Positions 1-8,150 of a stretch of 64,000 bases of DNA are shown here, piece by piece. Numbering within the stretch: position 1 is the stretch's first letter; each line of letters opens with the position of its first letter. Under the pieces are notes generated by a model that saw nothing but the letters and a program-made list of their open reading frames with translations, was not told where the DNA came from and made no database searches. Where the stretch lies: contig JABTUW010000003.1 of the NCBI GenBank assembly GCA_015075185.1, positions 310,001 to 374,000 of the forward strand, read 5' to 3'. The DNA is from Anaerolineales bacterium. GTDB lineage: Bacteria; Chloroflexota; Anaerolineae; 4572-78; J111. A program made the position numbers and the translations under genes.

Positions 1-1534
1 CGAAGGCGTCGAAGTACCCTTTGGCCCCGGCATCGTACATCCCCTGCAAAAAGCTCAAATCGCCGTAAGCTGTGGCCGAACCTTCACACGTTGTGGCCAG
101 GCCGCCACTGATAACCAGAGCGGCAGGATCAATCTTTTTAACGATAGCGTACGCCGTCTTGAGCATTTCGGTATAAGCCACCGGGTCAGGGGATTGGTTA
201 CCCCATTCGTAATCCAAATTAGGCTCATTCCAAATTTCGTAAGCAGCGACACGCCCTTGATAACGTTCGACCAGGGCTGTCATAAAATTGGCAAAGTCGG
301 CCAGGTCGGTCGGGGGGTGGCTAAGGGCTGTGTCGGCGGGTCTAGCCCAGGTCGGTGTGCCATGCACCCGCAGCAGTACCTTCACCTGCTGTGCCCCAAA
401 CGCCTTGACCACATTATCCGGGTCAATCCATTGGAATTGACCCTGCTCCGGCTCGACCGTGCCCCAGTTAACATAGCCCTTGGCCCAATCAAAGCCCAGA
501 TCATTGGCCAGATAAGTCATCCCCAGATCGGCCAGGTTGACACCCGCAGCAAAATTGGGGTTGTTTGGCAGCTTCAAGGCCGGGGCGGCCTGGACCACAC
601 TCTGAGTCGCCGGGGGGGTAAAGGTAGCCTGGGGATTAATCACCAGGAAATCATCCCAGGCTTCGTTGAGAGTGACGCGGGTTGGCTGTCCTCCACTCGC
701 TGGGAGCGCATAAACCTCGTGATTCCCTGCTTGCCAGGAGGTAAAGGTAAGCCACTGCCCGTCGGCGGACCAACTGAGTGACCCAATCCAGGTTTTGCTC
801 TGAAAAAGCATGTCTAAATTATCTGCTTCGGGACCAATCACATAAATGCCCGGCATATCTTCTTCATTCCAACCAATAAAGGCCAGACGCTGGCTATCGG
901 GCGACCAGGCCGGGGAAGTTCCTTTTAAGGGACCAGGGGTGATAACCTGCTCGTCGGTGCCGTCGGGCCGGACCCTGTAGATTTTTTCTACTCCATTTCG
1001 GATTGCGGCAAAAGCAATATATTTACCGTCAGGGGACCAGGCCGGCAGGCGGTCCATCTCGTTATTAAAGGTAAGCTGGATGGCTGTGTCGCCTTCAAGA
1101 TGCTGCACAAAGATTTCCGCGTCCCCATCGCGCTCAGAGGCAAAGGCCACGCTCTGACCACTGGGAGACCAGGTCGGGCTGTAATCCCAGGCCGGGTCAT
1201 TGGTTAAATTACGGGGTGAGAGGGCAGCATCCGGGTTGTGGACATCTAGCAGCCAAACATCACTGTTGCCGGAGCGATGACTGGTGAACGCAATCATCCT
1301 CCCCTCCGGCGACCAGGCGGGATTCCAATCAGCCGTTGGGGTGTTGGTCAGGTCAACAATTTGGCCGTTCTGATTTAAGGCAAAAATATCGCCAACCCCG
1401 CTGCGGTCGGAAGCGAAGGCATAGATAAACTGGGTTGCCTCTTCTTCCGTGGCACAAGCCGAAAGGCCCACAATTGCCCCAAGGATGACAATAACAATCA
1501 CAGCCAAGGTTAGGCTTAAGTATTTCTTTAGCAT
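1..1534 (-). CDS. Lipoprotein with TolB-like beta-propeller and glycoside-hydrolase-like domain (partial, C-terminus cut by window edge)
   Basis: The frame is open from an ATG at 1534 to the window edge, giving about 511 residues without a stop. The N-terminus is a lipoprotein signal with a lipobox ending LSAC. Next come four or more WD40-like/PD40 repeats, seen as recurring AWSPDG, TWSPSG and AWSPDS motifs, as in TolB-type propellers. The C-terminal part then changes character: a segment with FAAGVNLADLG, WGTVEPEQGQF and YEIWNEPN resembles the TIM barrel of clan-A glycoside hydrolases (GH39/GH5-like), where the NEP motif carries the acid/base glutamate. The protein is probably anchored outside the membrane and acts on a polysaccharide. 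The nucleophile region lies beyond the window, so catalysis is inferred. An extended -10 box sits 10 bp upstream of the ATG. Confidence 0.8.
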   Translation of the reverse strand, partial: MLKKYLSLTLAVIVIVILGAIVGLSACATEEEATQFIYAFASDRSGVGDIFALNQNGQIVDLTNTPTADWNPAWSPEGRMIAFTSHRSGNSDVWLLDVHNPDAALSPRNLTNDPAWDYSPTWSPSGQSVAFASERDGDAEIFVQHLEGDTAIQLTFNNEMDRLPAWSPDGKYIAFAAIRNGVEKIYRVRPDGTDEQVITPGPLKGTSPAWSPDSQRLAFIGWNEEDMPGIYVIGPEADNLDMLFQSKTWIGSLSWSADGQWLTFTSWQAGNHEVYALPASGGQPTRVTLNEAWDDFLVINPQATFTPPATQSVVQAAPALKLPNNPNFAAGVNLADLGMTYLANDLGFDWAKGYVNWGTVEPEQGQFQWIDPDNVVKAFGAQQVKVLLRVHGTPTWARPADTALSHPPTDLADFANFMTALVERYQGRVAAYEIWNEPNLDYEWGNQSPDPVAYTEMLKTAYAIVKKIDPAALVISGGLATTCEGSATAYGDLSFLQGMYDAGAKGYFDAF

Positions 1535-1543
1535 ACCCGGCCT

Positions 1544-1572
1544 AGTATAGCACCAGTAGCCACCAGGAGCAA
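1544..1572 (-). promoter_or_regulatory. Candidate sigma70 promoter for the propeller/hydrolase gene
   Basis: Reading the minus strand, TTGCTC is followed after 17 bp by an extended -10 box TGCTATACT. The ATG starts only 10 bases after the -10 box, so the transcript would have almost no leader. The -35 match is weak. Confidence 0.4.
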
Positions 1573-1804
1573 CAACGACCAAAGCAAACCAGCCAACTCC
1601 TTGGAATCCTGCCGAATGTTGCCCTATGACTTTTGGGCAAACCCTTGCTGCCCACAGGTACAACATTCCAGTCTTATTTTGAGTGGTCATTGGTAAATGA
1701 ATAGTGACTAACGGGCGACGGGTTGATGACTTTTGGAACTGTTCACCTCTGTGTTTTTGCGGTATGCTGTAGGTGTAGCAGATGGAGTGATCGAGGAGAC
1801 TGTT

Positions 1805-1906
1805 ATGACCGAACTTGCTATCATCATCCTGACGATGGTTCTCCTACTCGGCGCGGTGATCGTGGAAGAATTACGAATCCGCACAGGAGGTTCAGAAAAG
1901 GATTAA
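1805..1906 (+). CDS. Small single-span membrane peptide (33 aa)
   Basis: This short ORF begins with ATG at 1805 and has GAGGAG six bases upstream at 1793-1798. It encodes 33 residues: a Thr-Glu start, a strongly hydrophobic stretch of Ile, Leu, Met and Val (about residues 4-20), then a charged tail with EELRIRTGG and a final EKD. This is the architecture of a single-pass small membrane protein with a short cytoplasmic or external tail. It overlaps a longer ORF in another frame that has no ribosome binding site and no coding look. The function is unknown. It stands alone between the propeller gene and the repeat tract. The good ribosome binding site and clean membrane segment are the only support. 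Confidence 0.5.
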   Translation: MTELAIIILTMVLLLGAVIVEELRIRTGGSEKD

Positions 1907-1992
1907 CTCCACCTTAACTTAATAAACTTTCCGGTGGACGCTCAACCCAACAATCACCATCCCAACTCATTCACTTCATCCGTCACGCCTCG

Positions 1993-2148
1993 TTATCCTC
2001 TTGCTTCCATTCCCATTTCCACTTCTACTTCTACTGCGACTTCCATCCCCACCTTCACTTTTACCTCTACCTCCACTTCCACTTTCACCTCCATCTCCAC
2101 TTCTACCTCAACCTCGACTTCCACCTCCACGTTCACCTTTTCTTCCAT
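1993..2148 (-). CDS. Alternating Val/Glu repeat peptide (51 aa), low-complexity ORF
   Basis: On the minus strand an ATG at 2148 opens a 51-residue ORF that closes with TAA at 1993-1995 and coincides almost exactly with a pyrimidine-rich repeat tract. After MEEKVN the sequence alternates Val with Glu almost perfectly, with occasional Lys, Met, Gly and Ala, and ends EARG. Codons vary mainly at third positions (GTG, GTA, GTC, GTT; GAG, GAA), but the geometry makes the plus-strand Ser/Thr reading equally third-position-variable. Coding therefore cannot be decided from this alone. Strict alternation of hydrophobic and acidic residues would form an amphipathic beta strand. There is no strong ribosome binding site. 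It could instead be a non-coding microsatellite-like tract. Confidence 0.3.
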   Translation of the reverse strand: MEEKVNVEVEVEVEVEVEMEVKVEVEVEVKVKVGMEVAVEVEVEMGMEARG

Positions 2149-2160
2149 TTTGTCCCCATT
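1996..2160. repeat. Degenerate hexanucleotide tract, G-poor on the plus strand
   Basis: The plus strand is nearly free of G and is built from degenerate six-base units of the form (C/T)TCNAC, repeated more than 20 times. It reads as Ser-Thr repeats in one plus frame and Val-Glu repeats in one minus frame. It could form triplex or unusual DNA structure because of the purine/pyrimidine asymmetry. Confidence 0.8.
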
Positions 2161-2202
2161 CACTCTTGTACCTGTAAAACGACCAGATCGGGCGTCTGGA
2201 AG

Positions 2203-2247
2203 GCTAAAAATAAAGGACCGGCTATGAGCCGGTCCTTTATTTTTAGC
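2203..2247. terminator. Strong bidirectional terminator hairpin
   Basis: This is a perfect inverted repeat of 21-bp arms separated by three bases. The GC core (GGACCGGCT / AGCCGGTCC) is flanked by A-rich and T-rich ends, so it should terminate transcription from both sides. It isolates the downstream dehydrogenase operon from the repeat region. Confidence 0.9.
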
Positions 2248-2307
2248 GGCTTTGCTTTTTTAGGAAAGGCAGTGTAAAAATAACGAAAAATCCGCAGGAG
2301 GAACCTG

Positions 2308-3375
2308 GTGAAACGGGAAGTACCCATTTATACCATCGCCGTTATTCCTGGTGACGGCATTGGCCCAGAGATCATCGAAGCTGCTTGCGCTGTTTTACAA
2401 AAGGTAGCCGACTTGCAGGGCTTCGGGATCAATTTCGAGCAGTATGAAGCTGGAGCTGGGGCTTATCAAAAATACGGCCAGGCCCTGTCGGCTGAGACTC
2501 TGGCCAGTCTGCGCCAGGCCGAGGCCATCTTTAAAGGGCCGACGGGTTTGCCCCAGGTACGCCTTCCTGACGGTACGGAAGCAGGGGTGTTAGGCGGCCG
2601 CTTACGCAATGGCCTTGATTTGTATGTCAACTTGCGGCCCATCAAACTTTATCCTAATGTGCCATCTGCCCTGGCCAATCGCCGAGCAGGTGAGATTGAT
2701 TGGGTCATGGTCCGGGAGAATACGGAGGGCCTTTACGCCAGCCGGGGCAACGGCGTAGTGGCAACAACCGGCCAGGCCGCCACCGATACATTGATGATTA
2801 CCCGGCTGGGCACGGAGCGAATTGTGCGCTATGCTTTTGAGGAAGCCCGGCGGCGTAACGGCAAAAAACGAGTCACCTGTGTGGATAAAAGTAATGTACT
2901 CCGTTCTTTTGCCTTCTTTCGCCAGATCTTCAAAGAAGTTGCCCAAAATTACCCTGATATCGAACCGGAGACGATGTACGTTGATGCTGCCGCTCAGGCC
3001 CTGGTGTTGGAACCGGATCGTTTTGATGTCATTGTCACCGAGAATCTCTTTGGCGATATTTTAAGTGACTTGGGCGGAGCAACGGTCGGCGGCATTGGGG
3101 TCTGCGCCGGGGCCAACATTGGCGACCGCTATGCCTATTTTGAGCCGATTCACGGTTCGGCGCCTGGCCTGGCCGGAACCGGACGGGCAAATCCTCTGGC
3201 CGCTATCCTGGCCGGCGGGCTGATGCTGAATTATCTGGGCCGGCGCGATGCCGCCGCCAAAATTGAGCAGGCCGTCGAGCATGCCTTTCGACAAAAAACA
3301 ATTGTCTTGAAGCCCGATGGCTCTACTGAAACGGGCACTCAGGCAGTGGCGGAGGCTATTCTTAATCAACTTTGA
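2308..3375 (+). CDS. Isocitrate/isopropylmalate dehydrogenase family protein
   Basis: The 355-residue protein is a complete NAD(P)-dependent beta-decarboxylating dehydrogenase. The start is GTG at 2308, chosen because AGGAGG lies six bases upstream. Family motifs are visible in order: IPGDGIGPE near the N-terminus, FKGPTG, the Arg-rich substrate segment with RNGLDLYVNLRP, RENTEGLY, the metal-binding acidic segment VTENLFGDILSDLGG, and the NAD-binding EPIHGSAPGLAGTGRANP region. These enzymes oxidise and decarboxylate a malate-type substrate in the cytoplasm. Whether the substrate is isocitrate, 3-isopropylmalate, homoisocitrate or tartrate cannot be decided from sequence alone. No leu genes are adjacent. 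The phosphatase gene follows 15 bases later, so the two are probably co-transcribed. Confidence 0.92.
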   Translation: MKREVPIYTIAVIPGDGIGPEIIEAACAVLQKVADLQGFGINFEQYEAGAGAYQKYGQALSAETLASLRQAEAIFKGPTGLPQVRLPDGTEAGVLGGRLRNGLDLYVNLRPIKLYPNVPSALANRRAGEIDWVMVRENTEGLYASRGNGVVATTGQAATDTLMITRLGTERIVRYAFEEARRRNGKKRVTCVDKSNVLRSFAFFRQIFKEVAQNYPDIEPETMYVDAAAQALVLEPDRFDVIVTENLFGDILSDLGGATVGGIGVCAGANIGDRYAYFEPIHGSAPGLAGTGRANPLAAILAGGLMLNYLGRRDAAAKIEQAVEHAFRQKTIVLKPDGSTETGTQAVAEAILNQL

Positions 3376-3390
3376 GCATAGGAGTGACTG

Positions 3391-3867
3391 GTGATTACTG
3401 TTCTATTTGTCTGTATGGGCAACATTTGCCGTTCGCCGATGGCGGAAGCGGTGTTCAAGGATTTAGTGGCGCGTGAGGGCCTGAGCCAGCAGTTTTATAT
3501 CGATTCGGTAGGGACCGATGCCTACCATATCGGGGAACCTGCTCACCGTGGCACCCGGCGAGTGCTGGCCGGGCAGGGAATTCAGTGCGATAGCACCGCC
3601 CGGCAGGTAACCCGGACGGATTTGGAAAAGGCGGATTATATCATCGCCATGGACCGCTCTAATGCGGCCGATTTGCAGACGATGATGCCCAGAGGCTCCT
3701 TGAACGGCCGTCTGAATCTGCTGCTCAGCTTTGCCGGGGGCCGGCACGCCAGCACCCTTGATGTGCCTGACCCTTATTACACCGGCAATTTTGAAGACGT
3801 TTTCCACCTGGTTACGGCGGGGTGTAAGGGCTTGCTGGCCCATATCCGGCGTGAGCGGGGGGTATAG
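3391..3867 (+). CDS. Low molecular weight protein-tyrosine phosphatase
   Basis: This 158-residue cytoplasmic protein has the hallmark P-loop near its N-terminus, VCMGNICRSP, giving catalytic Cys8 and Arg14 of the CX5R signature. The general-acid Asp lies in DVPDPYY near residue 126. Length and layout match LMW-PTP enzymes, which dephosphorylate tyrosine on proteins or small phosphoesters and often regulate exopolysaccharide kinases. Translation starts at GTG (3391), with GGAGTG upstream. It lies between the dehydrogenase and a fructosamine kinase, with gaps of about 15 bases on both sides, so all three probably form one operon. The substrate is unknown. Confidence 0.93.
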   Translation: MITVLFVCMGNICRSPMAEAVFKDLVAREGLSQQFYIDSVGTDAYHIGEPAHRGTRRVLAGQGIQCDSTARQVTRTDLEKADYIIAMDRSNAADLQTMMPRGSLNGRLNLLLSFAGGRHASTLDVPDPYYTGNFEDVFHLVTAGCKGLLAHIRRERGV

Positions 3868-3881
3868 AATCAAGGAACGGA

Positions 3882-4757
3882 ATGGCTTTACCGGTAGCAC
3901 TTGCTTCTTATCTGGAGTCCCATTTAGGCCGGATAACTGAGACTATACCGGTCAGCGGCGGCGACATCAGCCAGGTGGTGCGGGTGCGCCTGGCTGGCGG
4001 CGGTCAACTCCTGGTTAAGTGGCGCTCAAACTTACCCCCTGGCCTGTTCACCGCCGAGCGGCGGGGGCTTGAATTGTTACGTTCAGCAGGAGCGCTGCGA
4101 GTACCGGAGGTACTGGCCCAGGCTGAAGCGACAGCCAATTGTCCCGCCTTTATTGCCCTGGAATGGCTCGATCCTGGCTCTAAATCGAGCCAGAGCGCCG
4201 AAGTTTTGGGACACGGCCTGGCCGTTCAGCATCGCCTCCTCGCCTCCTCTTTCGGCCTGGATCACGCCAATCTTATCGGCGCTAACCCGCAGCCCAATCA
4301 TCAAAGTGACAACTGGGCCAGCTTTTTTCGCGAGCAGCGACTGGGCTTTCAGATGGAATTGGCCGGGCGCAACGGCGTCCTTCCCACCCAGCGCGCCCGC
4401 CGGCTGGAAGCTTTACTGGCTCGCCTGGGCGATTGGCTGCCGGCCCAGCCCCCGGCCTCCCTCCTGCACGGCGACTTGTGGGGCGGCAACTGGCTGGCCA
4501 CCGCTTCCGGCGAACCCGTCCTGATTGACCCCGCCGTATATTACGGCCACCGTGAAGCCGACCTGGCCTTTACCGAACTCTTCGGCGGGTTTCCGGCAGC
4601 TTTTTATAGCGCCTATCAAGCCAGTTGGCCGCTGGATCGCGGCTATGAGGAGCGCAAAGACCTTTACAACCTCTACCACCTGCTGAACCACCTCAATCTG
4701 TTTGGCGAGAGCTACGGCGGCAGTGTAGACTCGATTTTGCGGCGGTATGCGGGTTAG
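3882..4757 (+). CDS. Fructosamine kinase family protein
   Basis: The 291-residue protein belongs to the fructosamine/ketosamine-3-kinase family, a branch of the APH-like kinases that phosphorylates sugar adducts on protein lysines so that they detach (deglycation). Visible features are a lysine-bearing N-lobe strand (LLVKWR), the catalytic loop LLHGDLWGGNW and the metal-binding LIDPAVYYGHREADLA segment, followed by the family-typical FTELFGGF. The start is ATG 3882. Pairing with an LMW phosphatase is a known arrangement and suggests repair of glycated proteins, though that link is inferred. It ends facing the trans-sulfuration gene, with only 66 bp between them. Confidence 0.9.
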   Translation: MALPVALASYLESHLGRITETIPVSGGDISQVVRVRLAGGGQLLVKWRSNLPPGLFTAERRGLELLRSAGALRVPEVLAQAEATANCPAFIALEWLDPGSKSSQSAEVLGHGLAVQHRLLASSFGLDHANLIGANPQPNHQSDNWASFFREQRLGFQMELAGRNGVLPTQRARRLEALLARLGDWLPAQPPASLLHGDLWGGNWLATASGEPVLIDPAVYYGHREADLAFTELFGGFPAAFYSAYQASWPLDRGYEERKDLYNLYHLLNHLNLFGESYGGSVDSILRRYAG

Positions 4758-4823
4758 TCGTAAAACGTTAAACGTGAAACGTAAAGACCTCAATTCCAGC
4801 CCTTAGTTTTGTTTGACTCTGTC

Positions 4824-6017
4824 TCACACTTTAGCCAAGGCTTGCTCCAAATCGGCAATAATATCTTCTACCTCTTCGATGCCCGCCGAGAGACGAATCA
4901 GGCCCTCGCTGATGCCGATTTGGGCGCGCGCTTCCGGAGAGAGGGAGCGGTGGGAACTGGTGGCCGGATGGAGCACCAGGGTGTAAATGTCACCCAGGGT
5001 CGTGGCGGGCAGGCAAAGTTTGAGGCGTTCCATAAAGCGAAAAACTGCATTTTTGCCGGCCCCGGCGATTTCAAAAGAAAGCACTCCGCCAAAGCCGCGC
5101 TCCCCAAAAAGCCGGCGAGCCAGTTGATGCTGCGGGTGCGCCGGCAGGCTGGGGTGATTGACCCGGGCGATTTGCGGCTGTTCTGCCAGCCAGGCAGCGA
5201 TATGGGCCGCATTGCTTACCTGTTTCTGCATTCTTAGCGGCAGCGTTTTCAGGCCGCGCAGGGCCAGCCAGGCTTCAAACGGCCCCAATGTCCCCCCCAC
5301 AATAAGCGTCAGGTCATACAGTTTGCGCCGGTTGGCTGCGGAGGTGACGACAACCCCGGCCATCACGTCACCATGGCCACCGATGTACTTGGTGGCGCTG
5401 TGGATTACAAAATCAGCGCCGTGGGCCAGGGGGGTGAAAAGATAAGGGGTGGCAAAGGTGTTGTCCAGCAAAAGCTGGGCGCCATAGCGATGGGCTAACT
5501 CAGCCAGGGCCGGGGCATCGGCGACCTTCAGCAGCGGGTTGGAGATAGTTTCCGCCACCAGAGCCACCGGCTGTGCCTCGGCCAGTGCGGCCTCGACGGC
5601 GGCCAGATCGGCCACATCTACCAGGCGGACGGCAGCGCCCAATTCGGCAAAGAGGCGATTGAGCAAGGTGTAGGTAGCCCCGTAAACATCCAGCGCAGCC
5701 ACAACGGCGGTCCCGGCCCGGACACCGGCGGCCAACAAGGCCGAGTGCATAGCCGCCATACCCGAAGCAAAGGCATAGGCTGCCTCTCCCCCTTCCAAAT
5801 CGGCTATGGCTGTCTCAAAAGCGGCGACCGTCGGGCTGCCGTAGCGAGGATAAACATAGCCCTCCTGGGTGGTGGCAAAGATGGCGTCGAGGTCATCCAT
5901 ACTTTCGTACACAAAGCCGACGGTGGGATGAATCGGAGTAGCAACAGGGATGTAATTGCCTTGAGGGACACGCTCACCGGCGTGGACGGCGCGGGTGGCA
6001 AAGCTTTGGTTTGTCAT
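4824..6017 (-). CDS. PLP-dependent trans-sulfuration enzyme (cystathionine gamma-synthase/lyase family)
   Basis: The 397-residue protein is a fold-type I PLP enzyme of the Cys/Met metabolism family. Motifs seen include the N-terminal YPRYGSPT segment that contacts the neighbouring subunit's PLP phosphate, the FASGMAAMHSAL loop, LLDNTFATPYL with the PLP-ring Asp, and SATKYIGGHGD, whose Lys forms the Schiff base. Members include cystathionine gamma-synthase, gamma-lyase, methionine gamma-lyase and O-acylhomoserine sulfhydrylase, and these cannot be separated here. ATG at 6017 has AGAGGAA upstream. It runs in the same direction as chrA, starting 33 bases beyond that gene's 3' end and lying downstream of it in transcription order. 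Confidence 0.9.
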   Translation of the reverse strand: MTNQSFATRAVHAGERVPQGNYIPVATPIHPTVGFVYESMDDLDAIFATTQEGYVYPRYGSPTVAAFETAIADLEGGEAAYAFASGMAAMHSALLAAGVRAGTAVVAALDVYGATYTLLNRLFAELGAAVRLVDVADLAAVEAALAEAQPVALVAETISNPLLKVADAPALAELAHRYGAQLLLDNTFATPYLFTPLAHGADFVIHSATKYIGGHGDVMAGVVVTSAANRRKLYDLTLIVGGTLGPFEAWLALRGLKTLPLRMQKQVSNAAHIAAWLAEQPQIARVNHPSLPAHPQHQLARRLFGERGFGGVLSFEIAGAGKNAVFRFMERLKLCLPATTLGDIYTLVLHPATSSHRSLSPEARAQIGISEGLIRLSAGIEEVEDIIADLEQALAKV

Positions 6018-6050
6018 GATCTTATTCCTCTCTGATGAAAAATATATTGA

Positions 6051-7217
6051 TTAAATCCCCTTGCCCGCGAGCAAACCTATTAGCGCCCCGCCGGCAATCA
6101 GCCAGGTCGAGTTGACCTTGTAGCGTAGCAGCAGCACCGCCGCAGCCAAGGCCAGGGCAATTGTCAGTGGGTCAACCAACGAGGCCCGGCCCAGTTGCCA
6201 GGTTACCGCAGCCATCAGGCCCAGCGAAGCCACATTCACCCCGTCCAGCAGGCTGCCGGTCCAGGGGGAGTTGCGCAGCCTGGGGATAAGGGGGTTGCTG
6301 AGGGCGACAAAGACGAATGATGGCAGAAAAATTCCGAGGGTAGCCAGCAGCGCGCCAGGTAGACCGGCCAGGATATAGCCAATGAAAGTGGCGGTGGAAA
6401 AGACAGGGCCGGGCGTCACCTGGCCGATGGCAATGGCATCTAGCAACTGCGAGTCGGTCAGCCAGCCGAGGCGGATGACAAAATCGGCTCGCAGGAAGGC
6501 CAGCAGGACGTAGCCGCTGCCGTAGAGCACCGAGCCAATTTTGAGAAAGATGAGAAACAATTGAAGTAAGCTGACCGGGGCAGCAACGAATAATGGCAGT
6601 CCCAGCCCAGGCAGTCCTGCCAGTAGGATTGTCAATCCCGACTGGGGCCGTTGCCGCCAATTCTGGCCGAGCATGACGACCAGCCCTCCCACAATCAGGA
6701 GCATAATTTCGTTAAAGCCAAAGAAATAAAGGATCAGGACGGCCAGGCCGACCCCGGCCGTGAGCGGGCCTTTGATGGCCTTGGGTGTCAGCGACCAGAG
6801 GGCTTGGGCAATGACCGCCATAATGACCGGCTTGACGCCGTACAGCAGCCGGTCCGCCGCTGGAGTGGTGCCGTACTGAACATAAGCCCAGGCCAGGGCC
6901 AGCGTAATCAAGGCCGCCGGGGTGATAAAACAAACCCCGGCCAGGATGAGGCCCGGCCAACCAGCCCGCAGAAAACCGAGGTGGATGGTCATTTCGGTGG
7001 AATTGGGGCCGGGGATCAGGTTAGTGGCCCCGAGCAGGTCAAGAAAGTGCTGCTCGTCCAGCCACTTGCGCCGTTTGACCAGCTCATCATGCATGAGGGC
7101 AATATGAGCGGCCGGCCCGCCAAAGGCCGTCACGCCGAGTTTCAGGAAGAAAAGGACGACCTCGGCCAGGCCAGGCGACGCTGTTGAAGCCGCTGGGGGT
7201 GGGGAGTCAGCAGGCAT
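6051..7217 (-). CDS. chrA: Chromate transporter ChrA family, two-domain
   Basis: This is an integral membrane protein of about 388 residues with two homologous halves, the standard long ChrA form. The first half carries FFLKLGVTAFGGPAAHIALM and ATNLIPGPNSTEM. The second carries the matching FLKIGSVLYGSGYV and GQVTPGPVFSTATFIGY. The repeated Gly/Pro motifs are typical of the family, which exports chromate, though many environmental homologues have unproved substrates. An in-frame GTG at 7262 would add 15 residues. I prefer ATG 7217 because GGGAAAG lies just upstream, while the GTG has no ribosome binding site. It is divergent from the DUF3105 gene. Confidence 0.9.
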   Translation of the reverse strand: MPADSPPPAASTASPGLAEVVLFFLKLGVTAFGGPAAHIALMHDELVKRRKWLDEQHFLDLLGATNLIPGPNSTEMTIHLGFLRAGWPGLILAGVCFITPAALITLALAWAYVQYGTTPAADRLLYGVKPVIMAVIAQALWSLTPKAIKGPLTAGVGLAVLILYFFGFNEIMLLIVGGLVVMLGQNWRQRPQSGLTILLAGLPGLGLPLFVAAPVSLLQLFLIFLKIGSVLYGSGYVLLAFLRADFVIRLGWLTDSQLLDAIAIGQVTPGPVFSTATFIGYILAGLPGALLATLGIFLPSFVFVALSNPLIPRLRNSPWTGSLLDGVNVASLGLMAAVTWQLGRASLVDPLTIALALAAAVLLLRYKVNSTWLIAGGALIGLLAGKGI

Positions 7218-7440
7218 AAACTTTCCCAGTTGCGCGTTTAAAAATTTGGCTGATGATACCACAGGCTGAGATGAAAGCCTAATCGGGCCAATTTGACGGG
7301 GCTATTCCGGCGCTGTGCCCTTCTCCCCACGTAGAAACTTGACTCGCACAAAAGCATGCCGCCTCTTTGGCGCTGATGATTTGACAACCTGAGCACACTT
7401 CTTACAATCCAATTTTATATTTCTTGGAGGAAAGAGATTA

Positions 7441-8070
7441 ATGACCAAAAGACGACAGGGCGAACTGGCTTTCAAACGAAGCAGGGCAGTTCAGAGTCAA
7501 AATAAAGTACCGGCCTGGACCTGGATGGCCGGCGGCGGCGTTCTGCTGGTGCTGGCCGTTATTGGGTTGTTTTACCTGGGCAACCAAAGACCCGGCCCGG
7601 TCAGCGACGATATTGATGGAGCGCTTGTTTTTCCCGAGCAGGGGCGGGGACATCAAGAGGGGGATATTGTTTATCCGGAGGATGCGCCCGTCGGCGGTAT
7701 TCACAGCCCGGAGTGGCTTAACTGCGGCATCTACGAGCAGCCGGTGCGGCGGGAAAATGTGATCCACTCGATGGAACATGGGGCGGTTTGGATTGCTTAT
7801 CAGCCCGAACTGCCCGCCGAACAGGTCGAAACCCTGCGCAATCTGGTCCGGCAGGAGCAGGCCGGGACGCAGGAACGCTGGATTGTGCTGGCCCCCCAAC
7901 CCGGCCTGAATGACCCGATTGTGGCTTCCGCCTGGCGGGTGCAACTTCGCCTGGATGACGCCTCGGACCAGCGGCTGGTTCAATTCGTCAACAAGTACCA
8001 GAAAGGGCCGTATTACCCGGAGCCGGGCGCGAGCTGCACTTTCGGCGGCATCGGCGAACCGATGAGCTAA
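7441..8070 (+). CDS. DUF3105 family membrane-anchored protein
   Basis: The 209-residue protein has a basic N-terminus, one membrane segment (about residues 28-46) and an external domain of about 155 residues. The domain shows the features of DUF3105: GGIHSPEWLNCGIY, HSMEHGAVWIAY and a conserved C-terminal YYPEPGASC segment. These conserved His and Cys residues suggest metal or redox binding, but no function is established. The start is ATG 7441 with GGAGG about eight bases upstream. It stands alone, divergent from chrA and convergent with the protease gene. Confidence 0.85.
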   Translation: MTKRRQGELAFKRSRAVQSQNKVPAWTWMAGGGVLLVLAVIGLFYLGNQRPGPVSDDIDGALVFPEQGRGHQEGDIVYPEDAPVGGIHSPEWLNCGIYEQPVRRENVIHSMEHGAVWIAYQPELPAEQVETLRNLVRQEQAGTQERWIVLAPQPGLNDPIVASAWRVQLRLDDASDQRLVQFVNKYQKGPYYPEPGASCTFGGIGEPMS

Positions 8071-8078
8071 GGGATTTG

Positions 8079-8130
8079 CGATTGACGATTTTCGAAGGAT
8101 GGATATTAAAACAATCGTAAATCGTCAATC
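8079..8130. repeat. Intergenic palindromic element
   Basis: An inverted repeat has arms around GATTGACGATTT (8079-8094 and 8113-8130) between two convergent genes. It may act as a terminator but lacks a clear T-tract. It resembles the other short-word palindromes in this window. Confidence 0.5.
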
Positions 8131-8150
8131 TAAAACCGTAAATAGCTTAC

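Noticed and set aside
1934..2227. A plus-strand ORF of 97 residues rich in Ser-Thr repeats
   Set aside because: It is the other reading of the hexanucleotide tract, has no ribosome binding site, and ends inside the terminator hairpin.
4174..4193. A small palindrome in the fructosamine kinase gene
   Set aside because: The arms are only seven bases and the encoded residues fit the normal family length, so insertion is not supported.
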